5,895 bases of DNA from an uncultured Eggerthellaceae bacterium (GTDB lineage: Bacteria > Actinomycetota > Coriobacteriia > Coriobacteriales > Eggerthellaceae). Shown one piece after another: positions 5,379 to 5,895 of this stretch (the stretch's first letter is position 1; the number at the start of each line of letters is the position of its first letter). The stretch is taken from positions 1-5,895 of the forward strand of contig CAMPAJ010000115.1 of the NCBI GenBank assembly GCA_946631805.1, given 5' to 3'. The position numbers and the translations under genes were made by a program. The notes under the pieces were generated by a model. That model was given only the letters and a program-made list of their open reading frames with translations. It had not been told where the DNA came from and did not search any database.

Positions 5379-5387
5379 TGGTATCCT
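5379..5387 (+). promoter_or_regulatory. Candidate extended -10 promoter of the NdpA-like gene
   Basis: TGGTATCCT is an extended -10 element (TG, one base, then TATCCT, 4 of 6 to consensus), about 60 bp before the ATG at 5450. The -35 position falls inside the last palindrome of block C (5358-5372), which offers no -35 match, consistent with an extended -10 promoter or with the palindrome acting as a binding site. Position-only evidence. Confidence 0.33.
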
Positions 5388-5403
5388 AGTCGAACGCGTT
5401 TTC

Positions 5404-5425
5404 GGGGGCCCAACGTCGCGCCCCC
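5404..5425 (+). promoter_or_regulatory. GC hairpin in the predicted leader of the NdpA-like gene
   Basis: GGGGGC (5404-5409) and GCCCCC (5420-5425) form a perfect 6-bp stem with a 10-nt loop, followed by TTT only. It would lie in the 5' leader if transcription starts near 5394. It may stabilise or attenuate the transcript; the T run is too short to call a terminator. Confidence 0.35.
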
Positions 5426-5449
5426 TTTGGAATCGATGGGACAACCAAC

Positions 5450-5895
5450 ATGAAGATCAACCACGCCATTTTGCACGTTTTCGATTTCGTCGCCTGCGAG
5501 AACACGTTCGCGCGCGAGGAGATGGACCTTTCGAACAAGGCCGCCAAGAACTACGTCTCGCGCCTGGCGCGCAAGGCGCTCGGCAGCCTGGACAACAAGC
5601 GCGGTGCGTTCGCTCCCGATAGCCATTTCGCCGATGAGCTGGGCGCCTATTTCCGCAACGAGCGCAACTTCGTGGAGCTCTCGGTGCAGATCGGCGAATT
5701 CTTGGCCCAGGAGCTCCAGCATATGGAAAAGCCCATCTCGACCGACCTGCTCGTCGTCGACTTCGAGGAAGGCGCCGACGCGAGCGCGCCCGACGCCGAC
5801 CCCGAGGCCGCCTTCGACGGCCCGGTGCCCCGTTACTTCGCGTTCTTCCTGCTCGAGAGCAAGCAGGCCTACGTCCACGAGCTCATGTACGGCGA
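5450..5895 (+). CDS. Nucleoid-associated protein, NdpA/YejK family (3' end outside window)
   Basis: The first 148 codons of a protein resembling the 37-kDa nucleoid-associated family (PF04245, E. coli YejK) are present. Members bind the nucleoid; their precise role is poorly defined. Family features are the start MKINHAILHVFDF, then MDLSNKAAKNYVSRLARKAL at about 25-44, NKRGAFAPDSHFADEL, and the strand/helix series that leads to STDLLVVDF and RYFAFFLLESKQAYVHEL. Residues about 106-126 form an acidic, alanine/proline-rich insertion (EEGADASAPDADPEA) at a loop. Full-length members are about 330-350 residues, so a bit under half is present. The frame is open to the window edge. ATG 5450-5452 is chosen because family similarity starts there; the nearest Shine-Dalgarno-like sequence is a weak GGGA (5438-5441). 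An upstream ATG (5436) gives only a five-codon ORF ending in an ATGA overlap with this start. Confidence 0.85.
   Translation, partial: MKINHAILHVFDFVACENTFAREEMDLSNKAAKNYVSRLARKALGSLDNKRGAFAPDSHFADELGAYFRNERNFVELSVQIGEFLAQELQHMEKPISTDLLVVDFEEGADASAPDADPEAAFDGPVPRYFAFFLLESKQAYVHELMYG

Larger units (their letters stand above)
5042..5449. other. 408-bp divergent intergenic region between the zinc-ribbon gene and the NdpA-like gene
   Basis: The region holds the zinc-ribbon gene's ribosome-binding site and candidate promoter (5079-5106), repeat block C (5160-5372), a candidate extended -10 box for the rightward gene (5379-5387) and a GC hairpin in its predicted leader (5404-5425). More than half of the stretch is repeat block. 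Minus-strand frames through the block give FPAGK/SRGEN-type peptide repeats that are products of the DNA repeat, not genes. Confidence 0.65.

Noticed and set aside
4917..5444. Minus-strand frames with peptide repeats such as FPAGK and SRGEN across block C (also 5102-5305) and at the end of a long minus-strand frame in block B
   Set aside because: The peptide repeats are translations of the DNA hairpin repeat. The frames overlap convincing genes or lack starts and ribosome-binding sites.
5306..5878. 190-codon minus-strand ORF opposite the NdpA-like gene
   Set aside because: It is the antisense shadow of a strongly family-matching + strand frame, and its C-terminal part is translated repeat.

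Overview
The window comes from a moderately high-GC bacterial chromosome. The gene content and the GC-rich palindromic intergenic repeats suggest an anaerobic gut actinobacterium of the class Coriobacteriia (Eggerthellaceae-like). That assignment is inference from general familiarity with such genomes, not from a search. No phage, plasmid, transposase, integrase, tRNA, rRNA or CRISPR locus is visible.

Layout, left to right. Positions 1-686 hold the C-terminal half of a MATE-family multidrug/Na+ antiporter (+, cut by the window edge), closed by a strong intrinsic terminator at 714-757. A short palindrome-repeat block (A, 781-833) follows. Converging on it is an EamA/DMT-family permease (871-1704, -). 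A 388-bp divergent intergenic region (1705-2092) carries a 39-bp-period tandem duplication and a possible small leader ORF. A second EamA/DMT permease (2093-3007, +) follows. Repeat block B (3046-3219) separates it from a convergent DUF2974 (Mbeg1-like) alpha/beta-hydrolase gene (3232-4389, -). Immediately upstream on the same strand is a gene for a small protein with an N-terminal zinc ribbon and a probable PH-like C-terminal domain (4472-5041, -). The two may be co-transcribed. Repeat block C (5160-5372) fills most of the divergent region before the start of a nucleoid-associated protein gene of the NdpA/YejK family (5450 to the window end, +, cut by the edge).

The genes do not form one pathway: three are membrane exporters/permeases, two are poorly characterised soluble proteins, and one is a nucleoid protein. 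The unifying and least explained element is the repeat family. A 14-15-bp hairpin (TTTCCCGCGGGGAAA or its complement) occurs about 13 times in the three blocks. Neighbouring copies are mostly joined by one of two recurring linkers of about 26 and 30 bp that end in CCGACCGA. The blocks lie only between genes. This resembles REP/BIME-type elements of other bacteria more than any CRISPR or terminator array. It is the best candidate here for something undescribed.
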